DNA from: Parachlorella kessleri
Taxonomy: Eukaryota > Chlorophyta > Trebouxiophyceae > Chlorellales > Chlorellaceae
Direction: 5' to 3'
Length of the DNA: 23,530 bases
Assembly: GCA_001598975.1 (NCBI GenBank)
Contig: BBXU01000922.1
Coordinates: 1-23,530, forward strand
Below, piece by piece: positions 21,246 to 23,530 of this stretch. Under the pieces are notes generated by a model. It was not told where the DNA came from. It was given only the letters and a program-made list of their open reading frames with translations, and did not search any database. Numbering within the stretch: the stretch's first letter is position 1; each line of letters opens with the position of its first letter. The position numbers and the translations under genes are program-made.

Positions 21246-23530
<2,285 letters not shown>

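Overview
The window looks like nuclear DNA of a green alga, probably a core chlorophyte and perhaps a trebouxiophyte. It is GC-rich, every gene is cut by many small introns, and the proteins include a chlorophyll b reductase-type short-chain dehydrogenase, a GAPDH with a plastid-type leader, a mitochondrial COQ9, and a SulP/STAS/cyclic-nucleotide-domain transporter of the algal/fungal type. No bacterial operon, rRNA, credible tRNA, CRISPR array or transposon was found. All exon models were built by hand from splice consensus, phase continuity and family motifs. Every complete model gives an exact multiple of three.

Layout: (1) 66-9606, minus strand: a 20-exon SulP anion transporter, 1001 visible codons, whose 3' end lies beyond the left edge. 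(2) 10194-11423, plus: a 3-exon NmrA-like atypical short-chain dehydrogenase. (3) 11967-14298, minus: an 8-exon alpha/beta hydrolase with a complete Ser-Asp-His triad and a plastid-like leader. (4) 14676-16844, plus: 5-exon COQ9 (ubiquinone biosynthesis, mitochondrion). (5) 17870-20754, minus: a 7-exon NYC1/NOL-like short-chain dehydrogenase. (6) 21246 to the right edge, plus: the first six exons of a GapC-type GAPDH with an N-terminal extension.

The six genes alternate strictly in orientation. They form three head-to-head pairs with gaps of 587, 377 and 491 bp between start codons, separated by tail-to-tail gaps of 543 and 1025 bp. The genes do not form one pathway. Several products are plausibly organellar: GapC-type GAPDH, the NYC1/NOL-like protein and the hydrolase in the plastid, COQ9 in the mitochondrion.

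The most unusual points are: a NYC1/NOL-like protein whose SDR catalytic Tyr reads His and whose catalytic Ser column appears displaced; four probable GC-AG introns among 43 complete introns; three separate places where a splice-junction sequence has been locally duplicated into the intron; and a three-module SulP-STAS-cNMP transporter. I did not find a clearly new multi-gene system.
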